DNA from: Dysgonomonas sp. UBA7710
Lineage (GTDB): Bacteria > Bacteroidota > Bacteroidia > Bacteroidales > Dysgonomonadaceae
Length of the DNA: 64,000 bases
NCBI RefSeq assembly: GCF_002482385.1
Contig: NZ_DLFW01000029.1
Coordinates: 1-64,000 of the forward strand
Direction of reading: 5' to 3'
Shown here piece after piece: positions 44,113 to 53,494 of this stretch. The stretch's first letter is position 1. The number at the start of each line of letters is the position of its first letter. The translations under genes and the position numbers were made by a program. Under the pieces are notes generated by a model, which did not search any database, was not told the DNA's origin, and saw only the letters and a program-made list of their open reading frames with translations.

Positions 44113-47100
44113 ATGCATAAATTTGTAGAAAATATCATCGCATTTGCGCTTCGCAATCATATACTCATACTTTTCTTAACTACACTTTTATTTGTCGCGG
44201 GCATCGTTTGTTATATACATACCCCTATAGAAGCGTACCCAGATGTAACAAACACCCGCGTACGGATAATTACGCAATGGCCGGGAAGAAGCGCCGAAGA
44301 AGTGGAGAAGTTTGTAACCCTTCCTATTATGAAGGAAATGAACACGATTCCCCGCAAAACGGATGTACGTTCCACATCTTTATTCGGGCTGTCGGTAGTC
44401 ACTGTTATTTTCGAAGACGGGGTGGATGATTTTTTTGCCCAGCAGTATTCATCTAACAGGATGCAGGATCTGGATCTGCCGGAGGGGACAGACCCTTCGA
44501 TAGAGCCGCCGTCCGGTGCCACGGGTGAAATATACAGGTATGTGCTAAAGAGTGATCTGCCTATCCGCGAAGTGGCCGCCATAAACGAGTGGGTAGTAGA
44601 GCGGGAGCTGCTTTCGGTACCCGGAGTAGCCAGTATCGCCAGTTTTGGCGGAGAGGAAAAAATGTTTGAGATAAAGGTAAATCCGGCAGAGCTGAATAAT
44701 TATAATTTATCTCCCCTTGAGGTTTACGAAGCCGTGTCGAAGAGTAATATCAATGTCGGCGGAGATATTATTCAAAAAGGGAGTCAGGCTTATGTAGTCA
44801 GGGGAATAGGTTTGCTGGAGAGTTTGGAAGATATTGAAAATATACTGATTGAAGTAAAGGGCGGGACTCCTATCCGGGTGAAGCAGGTGGCAACAGTAGA
44901 TGTTTCCTCCAAACCCAGACTCGGGCAGGTAGGTCTGGACGACGAAGATGATGTGGTGCAGGGTATTGTAATTATGCTCAGGGGGCAAAATCCAAGTGAA
45001 GTGATCGGGCATCTGAAAGAGAAGATAACCGAGTTGAATGACCGCATATTACCTGAGAATGTGAAAATAGAGCCTTTCCTCGACCGTACTACTTTAGTGG
45101 ATTCTACAGTGCATACAGTTATGAGAAATTTGCTGGAAGGAATTATCTTAGTTTCCATAGTTGTATTTGTATTTCTTTTCAACTGGCGTACAACTGTAAT
45201 TGTAGCCACTGTGATTCCGCTATCGTTTTTGTTTGCTATCATTATGTTGCGGATACAGGGGTTACCTGCTAACCTGATTTCGATGGGAGCGCTCGATTTT
45301 GGTTTATTGCTGGAGGGAACGCTCGTCATCGTAGAAATCATATTTGTAGCGATGGAGAAACGGTCGAAAGAGCTTGGGCAGCGTTTCACTAAAATATCGA
45401 AAAGCGGACTCATAAAGAAAAGCGCAGGAAGCGTGGCGTCCCACATCTTTTTTGCACAGGTTATCCTTGTGGTAGCATTATTCCCTATATTTTCGTTTCA
45501 GAAAGTAGAAGGTAAGATGTTCTCTCCATTGGCTTTCACGCTCGGATATGCTCTATTGGGCTCTCTGATTCTTTCGCTTACTTATGTGCCGGTCATGTGT
45601 AAGATATTGTTGAATAAACCGGTTGAGGAGAAAACGAATTTTATCAGCAGGTTTTTCACATCTGCCTTACATAAAGTGTATTTGTTCAGCTCCCGGTACC
45701 GCAAAGGCGCAATTATAACTTTCTGTCTGCTGTTAACTGTTTGTGTCGTTCGCATGTGTTTTTGGGGGACTGAGTTTATACCTAGTATGAACGAAGGAGC
45801 AATCTACATCCGTGCAACATTGCCAAATAGTGTAAATCTTGATGAATCGGTGCGGACAACCAAAGAAATGAAGCAAAAACTCCGCCGGTTTGATGAAATA
45901 GAATTTATCTTGTCGCAGACCGGCCGGCCTAACGACGGAACAGATGCCACAGGTTTTTTTAATATAGAATTCCATGCGCAACTTAAACCTGAAAAAGAAT
46001 GGAAGAGAAAAATCAAAAAGGATGAGTTGTTAGCCGAGATCAAGGATTCACTCGATATATATCCGGGTATTATACTCGCATTCAGTCAGCCTATTCAGGA
46101 CAATGTAGAAGAATATGTGGCCGGAGTGAAAAGCTCTCTGGTGATTAAAATATTCGGTTCCGACCTTTCCCAGATGGAAGGTCTGGCCGACCAGACTGCC
46201 GCTGCTATAAAGAATGTGAGGGGTGTAGAGGATGTAAATGTTTTCAGGAGTGTAGGATTACCCGAGTTACAGATAAAGCTGGAAGAATCGCGAATGGCCC
46301 GTTATGCGGTATCTATGGCCGATGCGCAGGCCGTAGTGGAAATGGCTATCGGGGGGAAAGCCGCTACAACGTTTTATGAGGGCGAACGCACATTTGATGT
46401 CCAGATACGTTTTCAGAAAGAGTACAGGGACAATGAAGATAAAATAGGGAATATTCTTATTCCGACAATGGATGGTAAGTATGTTCCGTTAAAAGAGATA
46501 GCCGATATCCGGTTTATTACAGGCCCGACGTTTATCTACCGCGAAGGCAGCAGCCGGTATGTGGGTATCGGGTTCAGTATCCGTGATCGTGATTTAGGGT
46601 CTACCATTGCCGAAGCTCAGAAAAAAGTGAGTGAGAGTGTAACGCTTAAGACTGAAAACAAAATGGTTTGGGCCGGAGAATTTGAAAGCCAGCAACGGGC
46701 TACGGCAAGGTTGGCGGTTATCATTCCTGCCGTGTTGCTTCTTATTCTTTTCTTACTCTACCTTAACTTTGGGACGGTCAAGGATACGCTTATCGCAGCA
46801 AGCGCCATACCTTATGCCTTTATCGGAGGATTTATTTCTTTGTGGGTCACAGGCACGGTATTCGGTATATCGGCAGGGATAGGATTTATCATTCTGTTTG
46901 GTATTACGGCTATAGACAGTATATTATTGATTACCCTGATGAAAACCCGTATGCAGCGTACCCGGAACCTGCGGTTGGCAATCGACGATGCTGTGAAAAG
47001 CCGTATCAGGCCTGTACTGATGATTGCGCTGATGGGCTCGATGGGGTTATTCCCTGCCGCGCTATCTCAGGGTATGGGCTCCGAGATTCAAAGACCGCTG

Positions 47101-47211
47101 GCAATAATGATAGTAGGAGGGATTCTTATTTGTATGATTTTATCCTTTACAGTCCTGCCACAAGTGTTCTATTTCGCATACAGGAGAGATAAACGGCTAA
47201 AAGATAAATAA
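44113..47211 (+). CDS. heavy-metal-type RND permease (CzcA/CusA family)
   Basis: A 1032-residue inner-membrane proton antiporter with 12 transmembrane helices and two large periplasmic loops. The N-terminus (IIAFALRNHILILFLTTLLF; IEAYPDVTNTRVRIITQWPGRSAEEVE) is typical of HME-RND pumps. In TM4 the sequence is GALDFGLLLEGTLVIVEII. By spacing, D395 and E408 correspond to D402 and E415 of CzcA, while the third acidic position (D408 of CzcA) is E401 here. The second half has FIPSMNEGAIYIRATLP and a TM11-12 block VKSRIRPVLMIALMGSMGLFP. The metal or other substrate cannot be assigned. Last gene of the three-gene operon. Confidence 0.93.
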   Translation: MHKFVENIIAFALRNHILILFLTTLLFVAGIVCYIHTPIEAYPDVTNTRVRIITQWPGRSAEEVEKFVTLPIMKEMNTIPRKTDVRSTSLFGLSVVTVIFEDGVDDFFAQQYSSNRMQDLDLPEGTDPSIEPPSGATGEIYRYVLKSDLPIREVAAINEWVVERELLSVPGVASIASFGGEEKMFEIKVNPAELNNYNLSPLEVYEAVSKSNINVGGDIIQKGSQAYVVRGIGLLESLEDIENILIEVKGGTPIRVKQVATVDVSSKPRLGQVGLDDEDDVVQGIVIMLRGQNPSEVIGHLKEKITELNDRILPENVKIEPFLDRTTLVDSTVHTVMRNLLEGIILVSIVVFVFLFNWRTTVIVATVIPLSFLFAIIMLRIQGLPANLISMGALDFGLLLEGTLVIVEIIFVAMEKRSKELGQRFTKISKSGLIKKSAGSVASHIFFAQVILVVALFPIFSFQKVEGKMFSPLAFTLGYALLGSLILSLTYVPVMCKILLNKPVEEKTNFISRFFTSALHKVYLFSSRYRKGAIITFCLLLTVCVVRMCFWGTEFIPSMNEGAIYIRATLPNSVNLDESVRTTKEMKQKLRRFDEIEFILSQTGRPNDGTDATGFFNIEFHAQLKPEKEWKRKIKKDELLAEIKDSLDIYPGIILAFSQPIQDNVEEYVAGVKSSLVIKIFGSDLSQMEGLADQTAAAIKNVRGVEDVNVFRSVGLPELQIKLEESRMARYAVSMADAQAVVEMAIGGKAATTFYEGERTFDVQIRFQKEYRDNEDKIGNILIPTMDGKYVPLKEIADIRFITGPTFIYREGSSRYVGIGFSIRDRDLGSTIAEAQKKVSESVTLKTENKMVWAGEFESQQRATARLAVIIPAVLLLILFLLYLNFGTVKDTLIAASAIPYAFIGGFISLWVTGTVFGISAGIGFIILFGITAIDSILLITLMKTRMQRTRNLRLAIDDAVKSRIRPVLMIALMGSMGLFPAALSQGMGSEIQRPLAIMIVGGILICMILSFTVLPQVFYFAYRRDKRLKDK

Positions 47212-47274
47212 GGAGTGTGAATAATGTCCGGAATCTTTATCTATATATAAAGTTCTTTGAAAATATAGTGTGTT

Positions 47275-47815
47275 AAGTTTTTTGGTGTTTTAACAAGGTT
47301 TGAGACGAAAAAGGTAACAACAAAAAGGTGACATAATGTGTTACCTTTGTTACCTTTTCAAAGCAGTAAGTCTTGAGTAATAAGTTGAAAGTTATATGAG
47401 ATACGAGTAGACAAGACACGAGATACAAGTTGTTAACTGATAACTGTTGACTGTTCACTGAGAATGCTGTTACCTTTGTCACTTTTTTACCACAGAGAAC
47501 CAACGGTCGGCAGAGCCAAAAAAGAGTAACACAGAGTTTTTAATAAATGGGATGCTTCGCTCTGCTCAGCATGATAAGGCACAGCACTGTTAACTGATGA
47601 CTGATAACTGTTTACTGTTTACTGAAAAAAGTGTTACCTTTGTTACTTTTTTAAGAGTTCCCTCGCTGGCGCGGACTTCCAGCCCGCGTCTTGTTGACAG
47701 GGTAAAAATGTTTGCTACGCAACACACAGACGGGACGTCTGCGCGAGCGGGTGCAAAGGTTCTACATCTTACGAGTCGTTGACTGTTGACTGCTAACTAT
47801 TGACTGTTTACTACT
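47275..47815. repeat. mosaic intergenic repeat, copy 3
   Basis: The longest copy, lying between the RND permease and trpS, in the same orientation as copy 2. GATGCTTCGCTCTGCTCAGC at 47551-47570 (match continues to 47572) is the exact reverse complement of 784-805. The stretch 47630-47659 repeats 30977-31006 of copy 2. The segment near 47399-47435 matches the CTCGTATCTCGTATC unit of copy 1 in reverse. GTAACAAAGGTAACA-type units occur at least four times, in both orientations. An additional GC-richer insert (about 47661-47750) is not found in the other copies. Confidence 0.75.
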
Positions 47816-47868
47816 TACCGGTCCGGATACAATAAGTAAGATATATCCGGCATTTTGCAGATTTTGAC

Positions 47869-47876
47869 TATCTTTG
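47869..47876 (+). promoter_or_regulatory. -7 box of trpS
   Basis: TATCTTTG, matching TAnnTTTG, 28 bp before the trpS start codon and just outside the repeat element. Confidence 0.5.
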
Positions 47877-47903
47877 CATATCAAAAACAGAATATAAACA
47901 CAT

Positions 47904-48893
47904 ATGGAAACAGTTTTAAGCGGTATCCGCTCTACAGGGAATCTGCATCTTGGAAATTATTTCGGTGCACTGAGGAATTTTACAAGAATGCAGCATGAAA
48001 ACAAATGCTTCTTTTTCATAGCAGATTATCATTCACTGACCACACATCCCGATCCTAAGATATTGCACGGCAATGTAAAGGGTGTATTGACAGAATATCT
48101 TGCAGCAGGTATAGACCCCGAAATATCGACTATATATATACAAAGTGATGTAACCGAAGTCTGTGAATTGTACTTGCTTTTAAATATGCACGCGTATCTG
48201 GGCGAATTATCCAAAACCGTTTCATTCAAGGAAAAGGCAAGAAAACATCAGGATAATGTAAATGCAGGGCTATTGACTTATCCTACTCTTATGGCTGCCG
48301 ATATATTACTGCATAATGCTGATAAAGTACCTGTTGGTAAGGATCAGGAACAGCATCTGGAGATGACCCGTAAGTTTGCCCGCCGTTTCAATAACCTTTA
48401 CGGTGTGGAATACTTCAAAGAGCCTGTAGCTTATAACTTCGGACAGGAATTGATAAAAATACCGGGGCTGGATGGAAGTGGCAAGATGGGGAAATCGGAA
48501 GGCAACTGTATCTATCTGGACGAGGACCCGAAAAGTATAGAGAAAAAAGTAAAGCGTGCCCTAACTGATGAAGGCCCTAAGGGGCCGAACTCCGAAAAGC
48601 CGGAATATATAGAAAATCTGTTTACAATATTGAAAGTAGTTTCTACAGCAGATGTTGTTCAGCATTTCGAAGACAAGTGGAATACTTGCGAGATACGATA
48701 CGGAGATTTGAAAAAACAGTTGGCCGAAGACATTATAAAGGTTACGACTCCTATACGCGAACGTATCATTGATATTAAGAACGATGACGCGTACTTGCAT
48801 AAAGTTGCCACCGAAGGAGCTGAAAAAGCACGGGAGAGCGCGCGGAAAACAATAAACGAAGTAAGGGAAATAATGGGAATTCATAAGTTCTGA
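47904..48893 (+). CDS. trpS: tryptophanyl-tRNA synthetase
   Basis: A 329-residue class I aminoacyl-tRNA synthetase. The HIGH-type motif is STGNLHLGNYFGAL near residue 10 and the KMSKS-type motif is GSGKMGKSEGN near residue 195. Tryptophan-recognition and dimer segments such as YPTLMAADILLHNADKVPVGKDQ are normal. Length fits the bacterial enzyme. It has its own -7 box at 47869 and a strong terminator after it, so it is a single-gene transcript. Confidence 0.97.
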   Translation: METVLSGIRSTGNLHLGNYFGALRNFTRMQHENKCFFFIADYHSLTTHPDPKILHGNVKGVLTEYLAAGIDPEISTIYIQSDVTEVCELYLLLNMHAYLGELSKTVSFKEKARKHQDNVNAGLLTYPTLMAADILLHNADKVPVGKDQEQHLEMTRKFARRFNNLYGVEYFKEPVAYNFGQELIKIPGLDGSGKMGKSEGNCIYLDEDPKSIEKKVKRALTDEGPKGPNSEKPEYIENLFTILKVVSTADVVQHFEDKWNTCEIRYGDLKKQLAEDIIKVTTPIRERIIDIKNDDAYLHKVATEGAEKARESARKTINEVREIMGIHKF

Positions 48894-48938
48894 TTATCCG
48901 AACTTCTCTCCAATATACTCTATGCCTCTGTGCATACG

Positions 48939-48988
48939 AAAATCGGTATATATTTAAGATTTCCTAATTATAATATACCGATTTTTTT
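48939..48988 (+). terminator. terminator of trpS
   Basis: AAAATCGGTATAT (48939-48951) pairs perfectly with ATATACCGATTTT (48973-48985) and is followed by more T. The loop is 21 bases. Confidence 0.8.
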
Positions 48989-49063
48989 CATTACGTTTGT
49001 AGATATAAAAATGCTAAGTGAATTATAAACAAATCTTTATAAACACATCTATCAGACTCATAT

Positions 49064-50416
49064 ATGGATAACAACGAGAAATATGAATTGCTGGCTGAAG
49101 GCGAAACAGGACTTGCTTCAGGAATGGGTATCTATCCCCGTAGCAAAAGCTTTAAGTTCGATGCAGCGCAGATAGAAAAATCACTTTCTTCTCGAAAAGA
49201 TTTCAAACTTATCTCTTTTAATAAAGCAGAAGTTGATATAGAGTTTTCTATTATGAGCTTTGCAGCAGAGATTGAATATCAGGAAACTGTATTCAATGTG
49301 GATCTGTATGTTTGTGAAGCCAAAAATATAAACCTGAGTGATTACGGTTTTGCAAATTCGATAGATGAAGAGTCATTGCAAACAGCAATGGAGCAGGAGC
49401 AATATCTGGAGACATCCATGTATTTCGAACTGGAACCTCTGACTTCATTCCATTTACAACTGAAAATAATGGATGCTATTGTCCCCGAAGCAAGTCTTGT
49501 AGTCGACTTCATGTCTTACAGGTTACTGTCTGCCAAATGGCTGAGTATGACCGCTAAATCACCGACACCTCCTTCACCTGATTATCTCTATACATTGCAT
49601 TGTGTATATGACGAAAATGGGGAGAACGGTAATCGCAGATATTGGTTCCATACGCATGGGTTGCATCGCTGTGCATCTGTAGAACTGGAGATTCTTAATT
49701 TCAGTCAGGGAGCAGAGCAAATGAATACATTGATAAACATGACAGTAAAGAAATTTCTTTCGCATCCTGCAAAGGAGAAAGAACGGTTTACGATAGGTTA
49801 CGATGGTATGGGAATCAACCTGTGCTGGCTCCGATGGGAGGAAGCACTGAAAGACCTGCCCAAAGGCATACTCGGTAGTGTGGCGGACCGGGATGAAGTA
49901 GATAATGTACATGCCGAGCCTTCGGGTATTCTCTTTGCTGTGGAAGATGGTAATATGGTTTCTCCCGAAATATACGCGCCTACGTTAGCCGAAAATCCGA
50001 TTTATTATATAACGAATGAGGAGACTGAAAGAATGAGCGCTTTGGCAAAAGAACGTTTTTCTTCGTTCGAGAAAGTCTTCAGGAAGGAACATAAACAACC
50101 GGAGAAGAAATCGTTCCTCAAAAATATTTTTGGTTCGAAAAAAGAAGAGGAACAACCCGGATGGACTTTCCTTGTAAAGTTGGGATTGACTGTGGATGAT
50201 CCCGAATCGGGCAGTGAAAAGGAGCACCTGTGGTATGATGTGATATCTGTAGAGGATGGAAAAATAGAAGGTAAACTTCTCAATCAACCTTATTGGATAT
50301 CGGGGCTGAATGAAGGCGATATAAAAGCATACCCGTTCGATCTGCTTACAGACTGGATTATATATTCTCCGGACAATACATATACGAGTGATTCTATTTA
50401 CTTACTTGAAGATTAA
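49064..50416 (+). CDS. DUF4026/DUF2314-like conserved protein
   Basis: A 450-residue cytoplasmic protein with no signal peptide. The C-terminal 90 residues (EHLWYDVISVEDGKIEGKLLNQPYWI, then DLLTDWIIY) look like a DUF2314 domain, and the long N-terminal part resembles DUF4026, which I recall occurring with DUF2314. A lysine-rich linker (KEHKQPEKKSFLKNIFGSKK, about 345-365) separates the parts. The domain names are from memory of family appearance. Function unknown; homologues with this layout are found in diverse bacteria. It lies alone between trpS and the glycosyltransferase gene. Confidence 0.7.
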   Translation: MDNNEKYELLAEGETGLASGMGIYPRSKSFKFDAAQIEKSLSSRKDFKLISFNKAEVDIEFSIMSFAAEIEYQETVFNVDLYVCEAKNINLSDYGFANSIDEESLQTAMEQEQYLETSMYFELEPLTSFHLQLKIMDAIVPEASLVVDFMSYRLLSAKWLSMTAKSPTPPSPDYLYTLHCVYDENGENGNRRYWFHTHGLHRCASVELEILNFSQGAEQMNTLINMTVKKFLSHPAKEKERFTIGYDGMGINLCWLRWEEALKDLPKGILGSVADRDEVDNVHAEPSGILFAVEDGNMVSPEIYAPTLAENPIYYITNEETERMSALAKERFSSFEKVFRKEHKQPEKKSFLKNIFGSKKEEEQPGWTFLVKLGLTVDDPESGSEKEHLWYDVISVEDGKIEGKLLNQPYWISGLNEGDIKAYPFDLLTDWIIYSPDNTYTSDSIYLLED

Positions 50417-50572
50417 CCGGACTCAATTATGAAATCCGAATAACTTTATCTTTAGTTAAAAAAGAACGTTTTAAGTAGCGAGAGCAAAAGCAAAATTTAT
50501 TTTGATTATGCCGGGTCACGAGAAACGACTAATATAATTGAACCTTAGCTTTACATAAGATTAAGAATAAAA

Positions 50573-51511
50573 ATGATATCAAACAAAAAAGTCTCAATTG
50601 TAATCTGTTGTTATAATGAGGAATCTAATATTCCTACAGTGATAAAAGCAATCCATGATACTATGGACACAACAGGCTACCAGTATGAGATTATAGCTGT
50701 CAATGATGGCAGTAATGACACAAGCCAAACTATACTGGAGAAAATGTGTGCGGAAGACCCTCAGCTTTTCTATATTGAATTCTCCCGTAATTTCGGTCAT
50801 CAGAATGCTCTGAAAGCAGGACTGGATAATGCCACCGGCGATTGTATCATATCCATGGATGCCGATATGCAGCATCCTCCGCGTATGTTACCCGATTTTA
50901 TCAAAAAATGGGAAGAAGGCTACGATATCGTATATACACGGCGTATGGATGACCCGACTTTATCGAAGAAGAAACGCGGAAGTTCAAGCCTTTTCTATAA
51001 ATTTCTGAATATTGTATCTGATATACATTTGGAGCAGGGGGTTGCCGATTTCCGGTTGATGGACAGGCGGGCAGCAAATGTTCTTATCAATATTAAAGGA
51101 AATGATCTGTTTATAAGAGGTATCGTTCATTGGATAGGTTTTAAGCAATACGCAATGGATTATATGCCCGACAAGCGGTTGTCGGGACAAACGAAGTATA
51201 CGTTCAAGAAAATGCGCAACCTTGCTGTACAGGGAATACTTTCTTTCAGTACAAAGCCTCTCCACCTTGCTTTATATCTGGGCTTCGGCATAGCCGTATT
51301 ATCCTTACTACTGGTGCCATATGCTATTATCAGTCTTTGGACGGGGCATGTCATGGCAGGTTGGGTGTCTTTGATAATTACAGTCGGGTTTCTGGGCGGA
51401 TTACAATTATTCATTCTTGGAATTATCGGATTGTATATAGGACGGATATTCTCGCAGACTAAAGGTTTCCCTCCATATATTATACGAAGTACAAATATTA
51501 TTGACAAATGA
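50573..51511 (+). CDS. family 2 glycosyltransferase (DPM1/GtrB-like)
   Basis: A 312-residue membrane glycosyltransferase that probably loads a sugar onto an undecaprenyl or dolichyl-type lipid phosphate. The GT-A domain carries VSIVICCYNEESNIPTVI, IAVNDGSNDTS, and the metal-binding D-x-D in CIISMDADMQHPP. VADFRLMDRRA and FIRGIVHWIGFKQ are characteristic of the GtrB/ArnC group. Two C-terminal transmembrane helices follow (LALYLGFGIAVLSLLLVPYAI; WVSLIITVGFLGGLQLFILGIIGLYIG, each partial). It overlaps the deacetylase gene by an ATGA junction at 51508, so the two proteins are likely translated together. Confidence 0.92.
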   Translation: MISNKKVSIVICCYNEESNIPTVIKAIHDTMDTTGYQYEIIAVNDGSNDTSQTILEKMCAEDPQLFYIEFSRNFGHQNALKAGLDNATGDCIISMDADMQHPPRMLPDFIKKWEEGYDIVYTRRMDDPTLSKKKRGSSSLFYKFLNIVSDIHLEQGVADFRLMDRRAANVLINIKGNDLFIRGIVHWIGFKQYAMDYMPDKRLSGQTKYTFKKMRNLAVQGILSFSTKPLHLALYLGFGIAVLSLLLVPYAIISLWTGHVMAGWVSLIITVGFLGGLQLFILGIIGLYIGRIFSQTKGFPPYIIRSTNIIDK

Positions 51512-52293
51512 GTTTAAAGATATTATTAAGTTTTGATATAGAGGAATTCGAGATGCCTCGCGAATACGGAGACCCTATTCCTTTCGACCAACAGATGGAA
51601 GTTTCCGTAAAAGGTACAACGCGTATACTCGATTTGCTTGCAAAACACGGAGTAAAGGCGACCTTCTATACTACAGCTAATTTTGCCAGTCATGCTAAAG
51701 ATATAGTAAGCAGGATAGTTAACGAAGGGCACGAACTGGCTTCGCACGGATATGTACATGACCACTTCGAACCTCCCCATCTAAAGATGTCGAAAGATAT
51801 ACTGGAAGAAATAGGAGGGGTACCGGTACGTGGTTACCGCATGGCACGCATGGCGCCTGTGCCCGAAGAAGAAGTCTTCAAGGCAGGGTATATATATAAC
51901 TCATCAATAAACCCGACATATCTGCCCGGTAGATATAATAAACTGAGTGAGCCGCGTACATGCTTTATACGTGAAGGGGTATGGCAACTACCGGCATCGG
52001 TGACACCGACATTCCGTTTCCCATTATTCTGGATATCTTTCCATAATTTGCCTTTAGGTATCTATACAAGCCTGGCAAACCGGACTTTGAAAAAAGATGG
52101 ATATCTGAATGTCTATTTTCATCCGTGGGAATTTATGGATATAGGGCCGAAAAAGAAGTATAATTTCCCGTTCTATGTAACGAAAAATACGGATGCAAAG
52201 ATGGTAGAAAGATTTGGGAAACTTATCGAATGGGGAAAGAGCAAAGGTTATGAGTTTGCCCGCACATGGGATTTTGTGGAGAGTATTAAATAA
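51508..52293 (+). CDS. polysaccharide deacetylase family protein
   Basis: A 261-residue NodB-homology protein (CE4-like) without signal peptide. Motif 1 is LLSFDIEEFEMP (catalytic Asp/metal region), motif 2 is HELASHGYVHDHFE with the metal histidines, and motif 3 is PVRGYRMARMAP. NVYFHPWEFMD near the C-terminus is typical of DUF3473-type deacetylases in exopolysaccharide or lipid-linked sugar pathways. It is coupled to the glycosyltransferase gene by ATGA overlap, which suggests deacetylation of the sugar that enzyme transfers. It converges on the small DUF4834 gene with a 3-bp gap. Confidence 0.9.
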   Translation: MSLKILLSFDIEEFEMPREYGDPIPFDQQMEVSVKGTTRILDLLAKHGVKATFYTTANFASHAKDIVSRIVNEGHELASHGYVHDHFEPPHLKMSKDILEEIGGVPVRGYRMARMAPVPEEEVFKAGYIYNSSINPTYLPGRYNKLSEPRTCFIREGVWQLPASVTPTFRFPLFWISFHNLPLGIYTSLANRTLKKDGYLNVYFHPWEFMDIGPKKKYNFPFYVTKNTDAKMVERFGKLIEWGKSKGYEFARTWDFVESIK

Positions 52294-52296
52294 GTC

Positions 52297-52530
52297 TTAC
52301 TCATCATCTTTTACCTCTTCATAGCTGATGTATTCGCCTTCGTTCTCTGAAAATTTTTTCTGAGAAATATTCGATGTTTTCGAATTTTGAGATTTGTTGC
52401 CCGACCGTTTTTTATTTGATTTTCCCCTATCTTCAGGGCCCAAAAAGCGGATGACACGTCCCAGAAGGACGCCTATTACCAGAAAACCGAACAGGCCCAA
52501 TATTAATAGAAAGCCAAGAAACTTAAACAT
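52297..52530 (-). CDS. small DUF4834-like membrane protein
   Basis: A 77-residue protein with one hydrophobic helix at the N-terminus (FKFLGFLLILGLFGFLVIGVL) and a charged, Ser/Lys/Asn-rich tail ending GEYISYEEVKDDE. The arrangement and the GEY-x-x-[FY]EEVKD end match DUF4834, a small Bacteroidota family. Function unknown. It is convergent with the deacetylase gene. Confidence 0.8.
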   Translation of the reverse strand: MFKFLGFLLILGLFGFLVIGVLLGRVIRFLGPEDRGKSNKKRSGNKSQNSKTSNISQKKFSENEGEYISYEEVKDDE

Positions 52531-52667
52531 ACTACAATTGAATTTCAGATATTAAGGTCACAGACCTTTTTGTTGCTTCATTAAATTAAAGTACAATAAG
52601 TAGTTAGATTGAAATAATGTATCATTAAATACTATCTTTTACTTAATTGGATAAGCAAATATACTGA

Positions 52668-53489
52668 TTATTCACCAGATTCTGAGTATATGGCATCGGG
52701 ACTTACGATAAAATCAGCAAAGCTTGTATTATATCCTTTAAAACAACCTAATACATCTCCCGTGAAATTGGTTATCGGATTAGTTCCACCATCCGCAGCA
52801 ACAGAGAACAATGATTTATAGAATGTGTACATGCCTTTATCAAGAGTTTGCATTTCTATCCTGATTTGATCTCCTGTTTTCAGATCATTGTCATTGTTGT
52901 CGTCTTTGTCGAAGTATAGTATGCGGTGAACTTTTAATCCGTTTCTGAATTCATCGTCATCCAGATATATGCTCTTCATTGCATTGCCATTCACGTAGAG
53001 GATTGTATAATAATAGTTCGTTTCATCCACAGGGTCGTGAAAGACGAAAGATGGCGAGTACCAGGAATCTTTTCCGGCCTTGATCTCATAGATATAGGTT
53101 TCTTCAATGGGTATAGAATTGGGTATGACTACACTGGCTTCATGCGTGTTTCCTTCTGCTGTCACTTGTATGTGATACCTTTTATTTACTGCACCTAACA
53201 TATTAGAGAAATATAATCCGGGCATATTTTGAGCTTCTCTCAGAATTTCGGTATTTCCATCTCCGTCAGTTAATATTATCTCTGCATCCGCAACCGTTTT
53301 GAAAGTGCTATTATCATTAAATGCCTGCGATTTTGTAAGATATACCGTACATGGTGAGCCTTCTGTAATAGCGGCATTTATCACTAGCTTGGGTGTCGCA
53401 GTGCGTAAATCCAAATCTACAATCTTCTCACAAGCTGTGAATAGTATAAGAACGATTGTGACTAATATGAGTTTGTATATAATTTTCAT
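52668..53489 (-). CDS. DUF4249-family lipoprotein
   Basis: A 273-residue surface or periplasmic lipoprotein with lipobox LFTACEK. It begins with KIVDLDLRTATPKLVINAAIT and continues with beta-sandwich strands (ADAEIILTDGDGN; MPGLYFSN), the typical DUF4249 N-terminus. The C-terminus with NPITNFTGDVLGCFKGYN is also typical. DUF4249 proteins are regularly encoded just after a TonB-dependent receptor, as here (5 bp gap using the start at 53489; the frame from 53513 would overlap the receptor). The pairing suggests a SusD-like accessory role, which is inference. Confidence 0.88.
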   Translation of the reverse strand: MKIIYKLILVTIVLILFTACEKIVDLDLRTATPKLVINAAITEGSPCTVYLTKSQAFNDNSTFKTVADAEIILTDGDGNTEILREAQNMPGLYFSNMLGAVNKRYHIQVTAEGNTHEASVVIPNSIPIEETYIYEIKAGKDSWYSPSFVFHDPVDETNYYYTILYVNGNAMKSIYLDDDEFRNGLKVHRILYFDKDDNNDNDLKTGDQIRIEMQTLDKGMYTFYKSLFSVAADGGTNPITNFTGDVLGCFKGYNTSFADFIVSPDAIYSESGE

Positions 53490-53494
53490 ATTGT

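Noticed and set aside
44790..45446. 218-codon minus-strand frame inside the RND permease gene
   Set aside because: Opposite-strand shadow of a well-supported gene; serine/threonine-rich translation without motifs.
47273..47782. Two short frames (47273-47503 minus and 47597-47782 plus) in the third repeat region
   Set aside because: They are translations of the GTAACAAAGGTAACA-type repeats (KVTKVT runs), not genes.
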